The position numbers and the translations under genes are program-made. A stretch of DNA of 64,000 nucleotides, from NCBI GenBank assembly GCA_964030475.1, contig CAXIPT010000013.1, positions 810,678 to 874,677 on the forward strand, read 5' to 3'. Below, in pieces: positions 1-12,868 of the stretch (positions are counted from its first letter, which is position 1; every line of letters begins with the position of its first letter). The notes beneath the pieces are model-generated. The model worked only from the letters and a program-made list of their open reading frames with translations, was not told the origin of the DNA and did not search any database. The DNA comes from Tethya wilhelma (taxonomy: Eukaryota; Porifera; Demospongiae; Tethyida; Tethyidae).

Positions 1-5
1 CATAT

Positions 6-39
<34 letters not shown>

Positions 40-40
<1 letters not shown>

Positions 41-209
41 TATCTGGTGAGCATCAACTGCATCAAGCCTCTCTGTGACATGCTGACTGTCCAGGACCCC
101 AGGATTGTCCTGGTGACTCTGGAGGGGCTGGAGAACATCCTCAAAGTTGGTCAAGCCATTGCTAAGAATGAAGTCAATCCGTATGCTGTCCTTGTTGAAG
201 AGGCATATG
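40..209 (+). CDS. Importin-alpha ARM-repeat exon (penultimate-type), on the strand opposite to the main importin gene
   Basis: One exon with an acceptor (CAG at 37-39) after a CA repeat and a donor (gttagt) at 210. It encodes the last ARM repeat of importin-alpha, including [27 protein letters not shown] and the ending [12 protein letters not shown]. It begins at codon position 3 and ends after position 1. Its first base would complete the split Gln codon left by the final minus-strand importin exon (2451), so it is exactly the exon expected next in that gene, but it points the other way. No terminal exon (the LDKIE...Q-rich tail) was seen downstream on either strand. It is either the displaced 3' exon of the neighbouring gene, through inversion or misassembly, or part of a tail-to-tail paralogue. 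Confidence 0.85.
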
Positions 210-221
210 GTTAGTCACATG

Positions 222-293
<72 letters not shown>

Positions 294-2192
294 ATCCAAT
301 GATAGTAGAATATGTTTGTGAAAAGAAGCTATCTTTTGTAGTGGTGGTCCAAATGTGTAGGGAGTAAGGGGTGTCTGCAGTCTGGCTGGGTGGGATGACA
401 GCTCTAGAGTATCAGGTTTCCATCATAACATTAGCTGAGTCAAATAAATCTACACAAAGTCCAAAAATTATTGGATAATATCAATTTCCATATCTTATCA
501 TCTAGGAGCTATATATTCTACCAGGCCATGGAACATATACACACACATACATACCAGCTGCTGCCCATGTCCTAATACTGTACCAGCAAACAATGCCTGG
601 CAGCTTCCCAAGCTCACAAGAATGGCTATTTGTTAGATGGCCTCTCTCTTGGCCATATATGAGCAAAACTTGTAGTGTATGTATTTATTGTTGTTCTGTG
701 GCCATTGTCTTCTCTGAGGGTCTTAGGCCTGTGAGCTCTGCCTGTGTGGTTAGCTGGTGAATGGAATTACCTTACTCAATTACCTCTTTAGTGGTTTCCG
801 CTGGAATTTGGCCTAAAAAGAGCTACTTTAGAGAGTGAGAGGTTAACTAGCTTGTTAATCAAATGTTTCTCTCCTAACTAGCTCATATCCTGACTTAGTG
901 ACCACCACATTAATGGCAGCTGTCTAGCTGGGCTTTGATTCTTTCCCTATTGGATGGGAAGCTGAGCTCTGGTGCCAAGCTCTTATGGCATGGAGCTGTA
1001 ATATTGAATGCCAAGTTGGTTTGTGTTCTGGTTTTGTTGCTTGTTTTTGTCCACATATGGTTTGAGCTTCACCCCAGCTTCAGCTAGGCTGTGTTTGGTG
1101 TGCAGCACATAACACTCCCTTTGTCCAGTACACACTCTAATGGGCAAGGAATGTCTTCAATGTCACTAATGGATACTAATGGCTACGTAATGTCTGTGGA
1201 ATTTCTTTACAGCTGCTCTGGAATTGTTCAATATGACACACACATACACACACACATACACACACATACATACACACATACATACACTATGATGTTGTAT
1301 TGAAAGGTGAACTTGTTTGCTTATGTAATTTTTTTAAAGTTTGAGACCAGACACACAACTCTATACAAGTGAGTGAGAACACAATGGGCAAGGTAGCAAC
1401 AGAAGCACAACTGGAAGAATAGAACAGACACTTTCACATTCACTATTCATTCACACAAGGGAACTAAGAGACTATCTTTAGTCTTGAAAGACAGAGCTAG
1501 AGACACTTAGATCTGCAGAAGGAGCTGTCCCTTCAACCTCCCTTAGCTGTCCCACACAAGCTAAAGGGGATGAAGTAATGACAGCAAAGAGATGGTGTAT
1601 TATCATGGGAGTTAAGAGCAGTAATTACAGGAAGTGACAGAGAGAGACTCATGACAACAGGTCCACTTCACACAGCAAACAATGAGCAGGTCCCACTGTG
1701 TCTTCATGCCAGCCATTCCATGTCAATTAGGTAATTACTACACACAAGATAATTGTGCACCTCACATCCTTTGCTACCATATAAGGCAATCCTGAGGCCA
1801 TATTCCCACTCCTGGCGACCTACACAAACTGGAGATGAACACAACCACACAACCTTGTGGTTGGTGGCAGATACACCACACTTGACAGAAGTATGTGTGT
1901 ATGTGTGTGTGGAGATTTGACAAAGATATTTCATGGCTGTGTGCACTGTTCATCAACTATGTCCTCCTACAGAGGTCAATGTGTTTGGAACCTTCTAGTC
2001 TAAACAGACCAAAGGTATGAGGTGTTTAGAGAAACATTTTTGGAAAACTACTTTAGTGAGCTAATTGCAGGGTACAAAAGTCATTACGTTATAATTACAG
2101 ACAGATGTCCTGCCAATGGATAGAGTTCACACAAATAAAAAACATACTTCCACACACAAACCACAATTCCAACAATTCCCCACTGACATCAC
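210..2192. other. Non-coding stretch with microsatellites
   Basis: Holds a long TG run (225-292), CA-rich patches (1237-1285) and AT-rich unique sequence. Short open frames here are made of repeat-encoded His/Thr runs and show no family similarity. I looked on both strands for the missing importin C-terminal exon and did not find it. Confidence 0.6.
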
Positions 2193-2428
2193 CTAAAGTC
2201 CATCTGGTTTGAGAATGCCACTTGAAGTGAAATAATGAGATTCATGCAATAATACTTTTCTCATGGGACAAAATAGTAAGGTAATGGTAAGGCGTAGGAA
2301 GCTGGAAAAGAAATCAAAAGAACGGGGAGAACGAGCACTTTCAAATGGTGCTTGAAATTTTGAAATCGGTTGGATAAGAAAGTTATTCGATTTTTTCCAC
2401 CAGCGTTCTCAAACCAGATGGACTTTAG
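2193..2428. mobile_element. Candidate MITE with 26-bp terminal inverted repeats
   Basis: The left end (2193-2218) and the reverse complement of the right end (2403-2428) match at 25 of 26 positions, sharing CTAAAGTCCATCTGGTTTGA. The 236-bp element has no coding potential. No clear target-site duplication was seen. It lies just 3' of the last minus-strand importin exon (2451). Confidence 0.6.
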
Positions 2429-2450
2429 CTACACCATGACAACCACTCAC

Positions 2451-3000
2451 TGTATCTGGCTATGCGTGCCTCCAGTGGTAGCATTGAGGATGGCCCAGGC
2501 TGCCTCCTTCCTGGTCTTGTACTCAGCCTCGCAGTGAAGGAGGTCAACCAACATGGGAAAGATATTGCAATCAATTACAGCCTGTAATGAGAGGGAGAAA
2601 CTAATTTCAAAGGTGTCCCATGTTTTTTGATTTGTGTACTCGATCCCAGCTGCTCTGAACTGTTGCTAGGCAGGGTTGAGTGCTCCCACACCCGTTGTAC
2701 TTAGTGTACAGATATATTTATAGTATATTAGGTACGAGGTAAGGCCATTCAGCAATCATGTAAAACTTACAGGCTACGACTGATTTAGAAATTGTCTACA
2801 GTAATTCTTGTAGGCAGGAGCAATCAAACACACACACACACACCTATTGTACGTACCTGTATTTGTACTCTATTGCCGGCTGTGATGTTCGAAATGGCCC
2901 AACATGCCTCCTTCCTCAAGTTATCATGTTGACTGGAGAGGAGGTGCTGGAGAGCTGGCAGCACTGAACAGTTAATGACAACCTAGAGAATGGAGATATT

Positions 3001-3053
<53 letters not shown>

Positions 3054-3211
3054 ACACCTGTGTCTGCACATCATCCCCAGTGAGCATGTTCCCCACAGCC
3101 CTAAGAGAGGGTGCCACCACCTTCTTGTCAGGGTACATGAGTAGCTCCACCATCCTCAGACTGAGACCACCATCAATGATCCTCTGGATCTTAGTGTTGG
3201 GACCGTCCGCT

Positions 3212-3255
<44 letters not shown>

Positions 3256-4162
3256 TTGTGTTATCTCCAAGACCAACCTAAGAAGGCGACTGTCCAGCAG
3301 CAGTGAGAGAGGAGCTCTGTGTCGTTGCAGTAGAGGAGTTTGCTGAGAGTCGGGATACATCTCATCACCTGAAACAGTTCATTTCCACACAAACAACACA
3401 AGATGGTCAGCAAAGGGAGGGAGGGAGGGCTGACAGTAATTGCAGGAACATGGCTATGGGTGCAGCGGGCGGACAATTACTGTCTGAGGGAAATATGTTG
3501 ATGAATATGAACACAAACAAATTACGTGTCTATTGACGTGTGTGTGTCTGCATACAGAGTAGTTCATGTGAATCAAAAGCTCTCTCTAAATATTCAACTC
3601 TTATCATAGTTTTGATTTTTCGCACAATAATATCTTTGTCCATAATCTAGACACAAAGAGTCCCTTGCTAAGGAACAAAGGAGATGAAAGGCCAACCTGT
3701 AGACAATAGCCAAAGACCCCTCATTATTCCAGGGGATGGATCAATGGTTGGCTGGTTACTCTTGAGGAAAGGACCAATCAAAAGTGTTGACAGTTTCTCA
3801 CCTAATTAATACCACTAATTTGCGTACATGAAAGTGAACGCTTCGTTGCATTTTAACACGGTACAAATTAATGCCATATCTCCGCAAAACGATAGCAGTA
3901 TTATTCGCAGTATTCTTGGGAAATTAGAGACACTAATGGCATCTTCATGCTCAATCAACAGATGGTATTTCAAGATTGAGAGGCAGCAGCCAAGGAACTA
4001 GTGGCACAGGTAGAGTCCATGCTAGCTACCTGGCTGAGGGGCATTCTTAGCATCACTAGCAGTTGCCATGGTGAAGGCAGAGGTTGCGGTTAGAATTAGT
4101 AGCAGCTGGCAACAAAACCTCACCTACAAGATAGCAGGCATACCAACAACAATGTATTGCCA

Positions 4163-4201
<39 letters not shown>

Positions 4202-5993
4202 TACAAGACACGCAGGCCAAGACTCTGCTGCTCATTGACAGGAAATTCTTTCAAACTAAACACAGGTTTACGTGTAAAGACTGTATATCCACACCCGTAC
4301 GTACATGCATGTAGTATAGCCTCAGGTCACAATCTAACATGTACCAAATTTGGTAAATAGGTGGAGCCAAGAAGCATAGCCTCCAGCCAAGGAAGTGCAA
4401 GGGTGTGGTTTTGCCAGCTCAGCAAAAGTGCACTGTGTTGTACCGCCCCCCCCCCCTGGCATGAGCTAGCTGCACATACACGACTTCATTTATTCTAATT
4501 GGTGGGGGTTACTCACAAATTCAGGATCGGGGGGCGACCTCTTCCCCCTGCACAGGTTAGAGAGGGTCCACGATGCATTGCGCTTCGTCCTCAGCTCCAG
4601 ATTCTCATTGGTCAGGATTTGTAGCAGTGGTTCCATTATCCCAGCTGCCAGGACGATGTCACGACACTCAGCACTGTCTCCGGCAATGTTGCCGAGGGCC
4701 CATATTGCCTGAGGGCGAAGAATTAGTATGTATGTACTCTTAGACTATTGATAATGAACACCCACTGCAGTTCACTACACACAAGACTGGGTATTACCAA
4801 CAGCTAAACACCCCCCAAGCTGATTCCAACTGGTTTGAGGCGTTTAAAGCAGGAGATAGAATTGAAGCTACTGGTAGCTTGAATTAATCTGGATTGGTGT
4901 ATGTATAAGGGGTTAATTTATTAGTGCCCCTCTAACCTGTTCCATGATGAACTCCTCTGATGAGAAGAGCAGCTGGACCAGAGGACCCACGGCACCGGCA
5001 CGGATGACAGCACTGGTCTGGAGGGAGGAGCCTGAAGCTATGTTTGTCAAAACCCACGCTGATTCAAACTGCATGGGGTGAGACGTTTGTGTTATCTCCA
5101 AGACCAACCTAAGAAGGCGACTGTCCAGCAGCAGTGAGAGAGGAGCTCTGTGTCGTTGCAGTAGAGGAGTTTGCTGAGAGTCGGGATACATCTCATCACC
5201 TGAAACAGTTCATTTCCACACAAACAACACAAGATGGTCAGCAAAGGGAGGGAGGGAGGGCTGACAGTAATTGCAGGAACATGGCTATGGGTGCAGCGGG
5301 CGGACAATTACTGTCTGAGGGAAATATGTTGATGAATATGAACACAAACAAATTACGTGTCTATTGACGTGTGTGTGTCTGCATACAGAGTAGTTCATGT
5401 GAATCAAAAGCTCTCTCTAAATATTCAACTCTTATCATAGTTTTGATTTTTCGCACAATAATATCTTTGTCCATAATCTAGACACAAAGAGTCCCTTGCT
5501 AAGGAACAAAGGAGATGAAAGGCCAACCTGTAGACAATAGCCAAAGACCCCTCATTATTCCAGGGGATGGATCAATGGTTGGCTGGTTACTCTTGAGGAA
5601 AGGACCAATCAAAAGTGTTGACAGTTTCTCACCTAATTAATACCACTAATTTGCGTACATGAAAGTGAACGCTTCGTTGCATTTTAACACGGTACAAATT
5701 AATGCCATATCTCCGCAAAACGATAGCAGTATTATTCGCAGTATTCTTGGGAAATTAGAGACACTAATGGCATCTTCATGCTCAATCAACAGATGGTATT
5801 TCAAGATTGAGAGGCAGCAGCCAAGGAACTAGTGGCACAGGTAGAGTCCATGCTAGCTACCTGGCTGAGGGGCATTCTTAGCATCACTAGCAGTTGCCAT
5901 GGTGAAGGCAGAGGTTGCGGTTAGAATTAGTAGCAGCTGGCAACAAAACCTCACCTACAAGATAGCAGGCATACCAACAACAATGTATTGCCA

Positions 5994-6038
<45 letters not shown>

Positions 6039-7673
6039 TACAAGACACGCAGGCCAAGACTCTGCTGCTCATTGACAGGAAATTCTTTCAAACTAAACAC
6101 AGGTTTACGTGTAAAGACTGTATATCCACACCCGTACGTACATGCATGTAGTATAGCCTCAGGTCACAATCTAACATGTACCAAATTTGGTAAATAGGTG
6201 GAGCCAAGAAGCATAGCCTCCAGCCAAGGAAGTGCAAGGGTGTGGTTTTGCCAGCTCAGCAAAAGTGCACTGTGTTGTACCGCCCCCCCCCCCCTGGCAT
6301 GAGCTAGCTGCACATACACGACTTCATTTATTCTAATTGGTGGGGGTTACTCACAAATTCAGGATCGGGGGGCGACCTCTTCCCCCTGCACAGGTTAGAG
6401 AGGGTCCACGATGCATTGCGCTTCGTCCTCAGCTCCAGATTCTCATTGGTCAGGATTTGTAGCAGTGGTTCCATTATCCCAGCTGCCAGGACGATGTCAC
6501 GACACTCAGCACTGTCTCCGGCAATGTTGCCGAGGGCCCATATTGCCTGAGGGCGAAGAATTAGTATGTATGTACTCTTAGACTATTGATAATGAACACC
6601 CACTGCAGTTCACTACACACAAGACTGGGTATTACCAACAGCTAAACACCCCCCAAGCTGATTCCAACTGGTTTGAGGCGTTTAAAGCAGGAGATAGAAT
6701 TGAAGCTACTGGTAGCTTGAATTAATCTGGATTGGTGTATGTATAAGGGGTTAATTTATTAGTGCCCCTCTAACCTGTTCCATGATGAACTCCTCTGATG
6801 AGAAGAGCAGCTGGACCAGAGGACCCACGGCACCGGCACGGATGACAGCACTGGTCTGGAGGGAGGAGCCTGAAGCTATGTTTGTCAAAACCCACGCTGA
6901 TTCAAACTGCATGGGGTGAGCATGTGTGTGTGTGTGTGTGTGATGCATGATGCATAATGATACTATGAGAGTTTGCCAATTGGTAATGGTCGTTAAGTAA
7001 CTTGAGGAAAATTAGCATATAAAACTGACGACCATTTCCACACAGATTAAGCCACTGCATGGATCGCATGCAGTGAGTCCAACCAACCTGCAGGGTGGGT
7101 GAAGAACTGTCTTGAAGGAACTCCACAAACTTGGGAAGACACCCTAGAGCAACGATATCCTGGATCGGAGGGTTCTGACCTGGAGGACCGTGGGAGCATG
7201 GGAGAAGAATGCAACGTCACCAAGACAACATTAAAATAATTATCATAAATCACCTTCGCAGAAATCGCGACATTTTATTTCTTTTTAGCTGTCAAAATAC
7301 AACCACCTCTAGCTATCAAAGGCAGGAGACAGTAACCAGGCTACTATATACTAAGCAAAAACTTTTGTAATTCAGTTTTCAATTATTAAGCTATTAATAA
7401 TTCCAATTCACATCCTGTTCATGGGTGCACATCATGGCTTCCCCACTAACCCACCCTAATTCATTAACTGAAAGAGATACAGTAAAACCCAGCCACTGTT
7501 TTGATGTGTTCTTAAACAGCAAACCAAACCAGTAGGGGATTATTGATCATTAATTATGTGAGTGGTTTCTGTTTCCCCAAATGGAGCAGGCTGTCCATGG
7601 TGTGGAGCAGGGTGGAACTGACCACCCACATGGCATTACAATAATACTATATGTCTCTCGTTTTTACACACAA

Positions 7674-7706
<33 letters not shown>

Positions 7707-8338
7707 TCTCTGAGCACAAGTCACACTTATAGCACACGTACCTTGAAATGAGAGTAGCTTCCTGAGTCTTGAGCAAGCTCCGAGTCGCTCACTTGGATCT
7801 GCTGAAGAGAGAGCCTTGGCTAGCACTTCCAACGCTGTGTCCTAGATGACAGGTATCAGAGCAAGAGTTAAAGATAGCTCTGTTTGTGTGCAGTTGCTAG
7901 GATCTTACCTCTGGGAAGGTGAACTGCTGCTGAAGAAGATGCTCACCATAGTCGGGTATCACTTGCAAGTTACGTCTCTTGGAATACTGTATTGACACGG
8001 CCACAGAAATGGTGCACCATCGTAGCGTGATGGAAGGAATAAATGATGGTACAAATGAATGGAAATAACTAGAAATTATAGACACTTTTTATATGCATGG
8101 TTGCATATACTACTATTTATGAATAGACTACTTGGAAGTATAAATTGCTGGTTAGTTATAAAATTATGTTTATAATTATCCCCTCTCAACTAGCAGTTGT
8201 TCTAACCAGTTCTTCTCTCTTTGATCTTCTCAGCTGAATGCCCTCCTCTTCCCTCCTTCGTCTCACCTCCTCGACATTCAGTCCTTTCGTCTTGTACGAC
8301 TTTAGTCTGCCTTCTCCTGCGCCGCCACCACTAGCCAT
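2451..8338 (-). CDS. KPNA: Importin subunit alpha (karyopherin alpha, KPNA1/5/6-like), 3' end missing
   Basis: Nuclear import adaptor that binds classical NLS cargo through ARM repeats and importin-beta through its N-terminal IBB domain. Exons (minus): 8338-8207, 7986-7909, 7841-7742, 7179-7088, 6906-6775, 6546-6355, 5199-5109 or its duplicate 3368-3278, 3209-3058, 2982-2857, 2581-2451. The start [20 protein letters not shown] leads into the IBB basic cluster ([18 protein letters not shown]). ARM repeats carry [52 protein letters not shown] and [14 protein letters not shown], whose Trp/Asn pairs form the NLS groove. About 410 residues are visible; relatives have about 530. The last exon stops in phase 2 and its expected partner lies inverted at 40-209. 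Exons 5-7 are duplicated (3.25-6.91 kb). Counting both copies would add 415 nt and shift the frame, so only one set can be used in a normal mRNA. Confidence 0.93.
3007..3050. repeat. CT (sense-strand) microsatellite in an importin intron
   Basis: (GA)n on the plus strand. It fills most of the 75-bp importin intron 2983-3057. Confidence 0.9.
3218..3252. repeat. CA (sense-strand) microsatellite before an importin acceptor
   Basis: (TG)n on the plus strand. It sits inside the 68-bp intron 3210-3277, directly upstream of the acceptor, and adjoins the start of the tandem duplication. Confidence 0.9.
3253..6914. repeat. Near-identical tandem duplication, two units of about 1.83 kb, inside importin-alpha
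   Basis: Unit 1 runs from about 3253 to 5083 and unit 2 from about 5084 to 6914. I saw no difference between the stretches I compared except simple-repeat length: the CA run (4163-4198 versus 5995-6035, six bases longer) and a C run (11 versus 12), so the offset changes from 1831 to 1838. Each unit holds importin exons 5 (4937-5068 and 6775-6906), 6 (4517-4708 and 6355-6546) and 7 (3278-3368 and 5109-5199). The internal junction near 5083 joins exon-5 upstream sequence directly to exon-7 downstream sequence. Confidence 0.9.
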
Positions 8339-8506
8339 TATATTTCTACTAACATGTGTGTACGCATTGACCTTCTCCGGATACTGCGTTGTCCAGTCCG
8401 TTAAATTCCGTAAATCCTCCGTATACGGTTCACGTTTGCTGGCAGTAAATGATGCCCACCATGCCTATCAGCTGTTCAAACTGCCCAAGCAGCACAGCTA
8501 CTAGAG
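8339..8506. promoter_or_regulatory. Short bidirectional promoter interval, importin-alpha / RMI1
   Basis: Only 168 bp separate the importin-alpha start codon (minus strand, 8338) from the RMI1 start codon (plus strand, 8507), so both genes must be driven from this interval or from inside their first exons. I saw no convincing TATA box. The regulatory role is inferred from position alone. Confidence 0.5.
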
Positions 8507-11500
8507 ATGCAAGCTGCAACCGTTTCAAGATGGCTCCTTAATAGCAAGGGAGTATCAGTGCAAGAGGAATGGCTGGAGGCTTGCTTGCGGTGGATTGCTG
8601 ATGAAGAAGTACATTTTATAATAGTTCCAAGTTATAAGTGAATTCATTAGTGCTTTCATATATTTTGCAGGGGAGGTCTGTTCCCCAGCACAGACTTCAG
8701 GAGATGGTGTATGAGCAGTGGCTACACACTGACTTGAAAGATGTTGCTACAAGTGGTTGCATTCCTCAAGTCGTATCCCAGCAACAGCACGGGCAGATTA
8801 ATGGGAGGTTTATTTTTCAGGTAAAATTACAAATTCTTAGCAAATTGTTCATTTCCTGTAAGTAGTTAATCATTAGTAAAAATACAATTTCCAAGGCCCC
8901 CAAATGACGTCAGCTTGTCATTACATCACCTCAATACACCCAGGTGGACTCAGTGATAGATGTTGGCAAGCCTGCTTACAGTCAGCTCCAGAGTCTGAAG
9001 GGCCAGTCACTGGATTCCGTTGAAGGACAGGACAACAAGAAATTCTTTGAGTTTAAACCGACTCGTTTGTTGCTGCTGACTATCTCAGACGGTGTTGGTG
9101 AGCTCCAGGCAATGGAGTACCAACCTATACCTCAGCTGAGTGCTGACTTGCTGCCAGGAACAAAGGTAATTCCTGCTACTTTCACACTTGATACCTACCA
9201 TATAGCGGGTAAATTTGGCAGGCTTAAAATTTGGCAAATTCCCATTTTAGCAAGATTAGCGATTTTAAATTTGGCAATTTAATTCTTTGGCAAATTATTC
9301 TTCAAATCGCGCAAATTAAAAATTGCCAAACAGTTTTTTTACCCCTGTGTGCACATATAAACAATGCAGCATATGCAATTTGCCAAATTTATTTCTTGCC
9401 AAGTTTACTGGCTATACAGTAGTTTAGTTGTATGTGTAGATCACACTTATGAATGTGATGACCACTTACCAATAAAACATTCATCTACACACACACACAC
9501 ACACACACACACTAGATAATTATTGAAGGGGCGGTACCATTCCACCTCGGTGTGCTGCTTCTCTCTGTGCCTCATGTTCAGGTGCTAGGAGGGAGGGTGG
9601 AGCAACTGGTGGAGATGAACCAACCTCAGAGGCTGCTGGCAAGAATATTGTAAGGACAGCAAAGAATACTGTATAGCGGGTAAATTTGGCAAGAATTAAA
9701 TTTAGCCAATTATTCTCCAAATCACCTTTTATTTATTAAAATCACCATACAGTTTTATATGCACATGCACATAATAAACAATGCAGTGTGCAGAATTAAA
9801 TTACCAAATTTTAAAATTGCCAATCATGCTAAAATGGGAATTTGTCAAATTTTAAGCCCACCAAATTTGCCCGTTATACGTAACCTGTCCTGATTTATGG
9901 TTAGGTAAAGGTTGCCAGGTTTAGATACTCCTATCTGGTATTATCCATGACGTAATGTTTGCTTACACTTGTGTATGCCTTGGGCTGGTGTGTCCCCTAA
10001 GTACTGTGTGATGGTGCTCTCTAGCTAATGGACGTGAACATTGGTTCTCAAGTGTATTTGTGATCCCATCCCATAGATTACTGTATCAGAGACATCAGAT
10101 TCTTTAGGAACAATGTCACATGAAATATTTGTTGACAGCAGTTGAACAGGGTTGAACAGAGGTGCACATTTCTACCTCTAATACTTGCACAAACAGATAT
10201 TGTACTACCAAGACATTTTCTCAAATCTAAGAAATGGAAGCACATAGATCTATATAAGCGTTATTTTGATGCTGGTACCCAATTCATCATACAAATGTAG
10301 CAATAATTATTATTATAATTATATCCAGAAACAGGGAGGAGCTAGCTAATGATGATGGGAGTCACTCACAGACTGTCCCCAGTAGATCAGCTGCCATTGA
10401 CTCAGGACCTAGGCCATCCACCCTTCAATATACCTCCAGCCAGGACTCATCTCAAGCTAGGAGAGTGAATGGAGCTAATCTTGCTTCAGGTGGTCAGGTG
10501 TCATCTTCACGTGTCGAGGCTGGTTGTGATGGAGGCAGTGGGTTTGAGGGAGACATTGATATAAACGATTTAGAGGAGTTTCTCCATGAAGCTGAGCAGG
10601 AGAATGAAGAGATGCTGTTTGAAGATGACTCTATTAAGATGGAAGAGATAGACCCAGGAGGTGGAGATGTTCCTACCTCTGAAGAGCAGATCACTGAGAA
10701 CCACTCTACACCAGTTCATCCTTTGAATGTACCTGATCCTTCACATGTGAGTAGGGTTCAAAGGTCAGAGCACCAATCGTCGCACCAAGAAGATGATTCT
10801 TGTACAATTTCGCAACATTTTGGAACAAAGTCATCAAAGTTGAGCTTGAAACAGAGGAGCTCCAAGAGCAGGACATGCCCAGCCCCTCAGCCATCGTCTA
10901 CCCCACCTGTAGCGTCTGTGAGACCGTTTCATCACCAAGAACCAACCCATGAAGGCTCACCCTGTGCTGGATCAAGATATGAGCCAGTCGTGTTGGAGAG
11001 TTTGTCTGAACTGACAACAGAGACTTCATGGAAGCTTCATCCAATGGTGAAAGTGAAGGTAGTTAGCTAGCTACTCCACACTGCATCAACGACTACCTCC
11101 AGTATGTGTGCTCATATTGTGGTATTGTATTATTGTAGGCTCATTTTGTCAAAGTTTGTCAGAAGTTGAGTCACGATAGCGGTGAGTGGATGACTGTGGT
11201 AGTGATTGGGGATGAGTTTGGTACTGAACTACAAGTCCATATTTGCAATGAGGTAAGCAAAATTAATGTGTGTCAGAAAGACGTGTTCATTTCAGAGTTT
11301 AAATTCTTCTTTACTCTGTTTCAGATTCTTGAACCTTTGATTGGGTTTTCAGCTGTTGAATTCAGAGATGTAAGCTAAAGTCGTGATGCAAAGGCACACA
11401 TTATGTCATCTCATATTTCACTAATGATTTTGCCTCTTTCTCTCTGTGTTTGTGTGTGTAGCGTATCAATCCAAACAAGAGTGATCTGAAAGTGAGAGCT

Positions 11501-11741
11501 AAAGCAAGTCGAGTGAGTAAAACAGGAGTACAGCATTAGCTTATGCAATATATGTAAAGCAGCATTATTAAATTTTATGTACAGTGGTACTAATATGACC
11601 AAACATAATTATTTTCTGTTCATTCCCCTGCAGGGCTTTGCCTACTGCCAATCAGCTATTGCAAGTTTGAATTGTTTCATGGTTCTGGAAAAGAGGCCTC
11701 CATTCACTCTTCCGTTTATTGTCAAACTATTGGATAGCTAG
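8507..11741 (+). CDS. RMI1: RecQ-mediated genome instability protein 1 (RMI1)
   Basis: Scaffold of the BLM-TOP3A-RMI dissolvasome, which resolves double Holliday junctions. Exons: 8507-8608, 8671-8820, 8944-9165, 9516-9649, 10329-11058, 11139-11252, 11325-11369, 11462-11512, 11634-11741; 551 residues (human about 625). The N-terminal helical part has WLEACLRWI. The first OB fold carries EQWLHTDLKD, PAYSQLQSL, LLLTISDGV and the RMI1 hallmark QAMEYQPIP, then FHLGVLLL and VLGGRVEQL. A low-complexity acidic linker fills exon 5. The C-terminal OB2 fold, which contacts RMI2 and FANCM in vertebrates, is recognisable from VVVIGDEFG and EPLIGFSAVEF. All phases agree. Introns 3 and 4 each contain a MITE. 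Confidence 0.93.
9201..9416. mobile_element. MITE copy 1 (TAGCGGGTAAATTTGGC family), RMI1 intron 3
   Basis: Starts TATAGCGGGTAAATTTGGC and ends with a diverged inverted copy (...GCCAAGTTTACTGGCTATA). The interior is AT-rich and contains repeated AAATTTGGCAA-like words. A second copy lies at 9672-9878. TA dinucleotides at both ends fit a Tc1/mariner-type TA duplication. Non-coding. Confidence 0.7.
9672..9878. mobile_element. MITE copy 2, inverted relative to copy 1, RMI1 intron 4
   Basis: Left end TATAGCGGGTAAATTTGGC; right end ...CAAATTTGCCCGTTATA. The reverse complement of its right half matches the left half of copy 1, including the word AAATTCCCATTTTAGCA, so the two copies sit in opposite orientation about 260 bp apart on either side of RMI1 exon 4. 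Confidence 0.7.
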
Positions 11742-12150
11742 CTAATGCATGCATGCAATGCTAATCAGTGGTAATGGCTTTTTAGATCACTTCCTGTGGT
11801 TTTGTTATAATCAATTAGCACGCTCCGCCCACAACGCATGCTACGCCCTATAAGTCCTGAGCAAAAACAACTTTTGAGTACTATTTTTTGTTAGTTGTAC
11901 AACTGCACACACTCACTAGTCGACCGTTGTTTTCTAACGGGCCATGTGTAGGAGTAGCTACTGCAACCGCCGCTATAATACCAGAGGAGCAGCTTCACAA
12001 AGATAAAGACCAAACCAAGCTGTGTGTTGTCCAAAGCTCACCGAAGCAGTCAAGATATTTTCACTGCTAGAAGACAGCACTTTCTTCTCTCAGTGTTTCT
12101 GAAGGTACTACTTCTATTGACAATTGCTCCGAGGTTCTCTGAAGCGAGTT

Positions 12151-12495
12151 ATGGCCAGCGCAAAGAGAGTAAGTCGAGAGGAGTACGAGCATCTGTGTCG
12201 AATGATAGAGAAATGGAACGAGAATCGTTTGGAGCTGTTTGAGATCAGCATGCCCAACGAGGTAGGTACGGGAGGACGAGAGAGAAAGGGTTGGCTATAA
12301 ACCAGGAGGGAGGGTCTCTGTGTGTGTGTGTGTTGGTAAACTGTTTTTAGTCTGTCTATAGTTTACTGTATGTCTGCTATGGTATCAGACAGAGACAGTC
12401 CTTGTGTGTCCCCTGGCTTTGGTTCCATGTTGTGTTCTACAGATCTAATGTAATATGTCTTGGCCAATGGACAGTGTATCTTATACAGAGAGACA

Positions 12496-12530
<35 letters not shown>

Positions 12531-12575
12531 GGCAGCGCATTAACATATTTCACACACATACACACACACTTCAAA

Positions 12576-12609
<34 letters not shown>

Positions 12610-12832
12610 ATGGCATTCACAGAATCTAGAGTTCAAGGGCATAATGAGGTTCTACTTCCAAAGCCCATCCTCTGGGACAGAGAAGGTGGCCACCAAGTGC
12701 ATCTGGGTGAGCAGCAATGCCTCTACAGAGATGGTGATAGAGGCACTGGTGCAGAAGTTCCGTCCCGACATGAGAATGTTGACCAGCCACTCCTCATATG
12801 CTCTCTATGAGGTGCACAGGGACGAAGGTATG

Positions 12833-12868
<36 letters not shown>

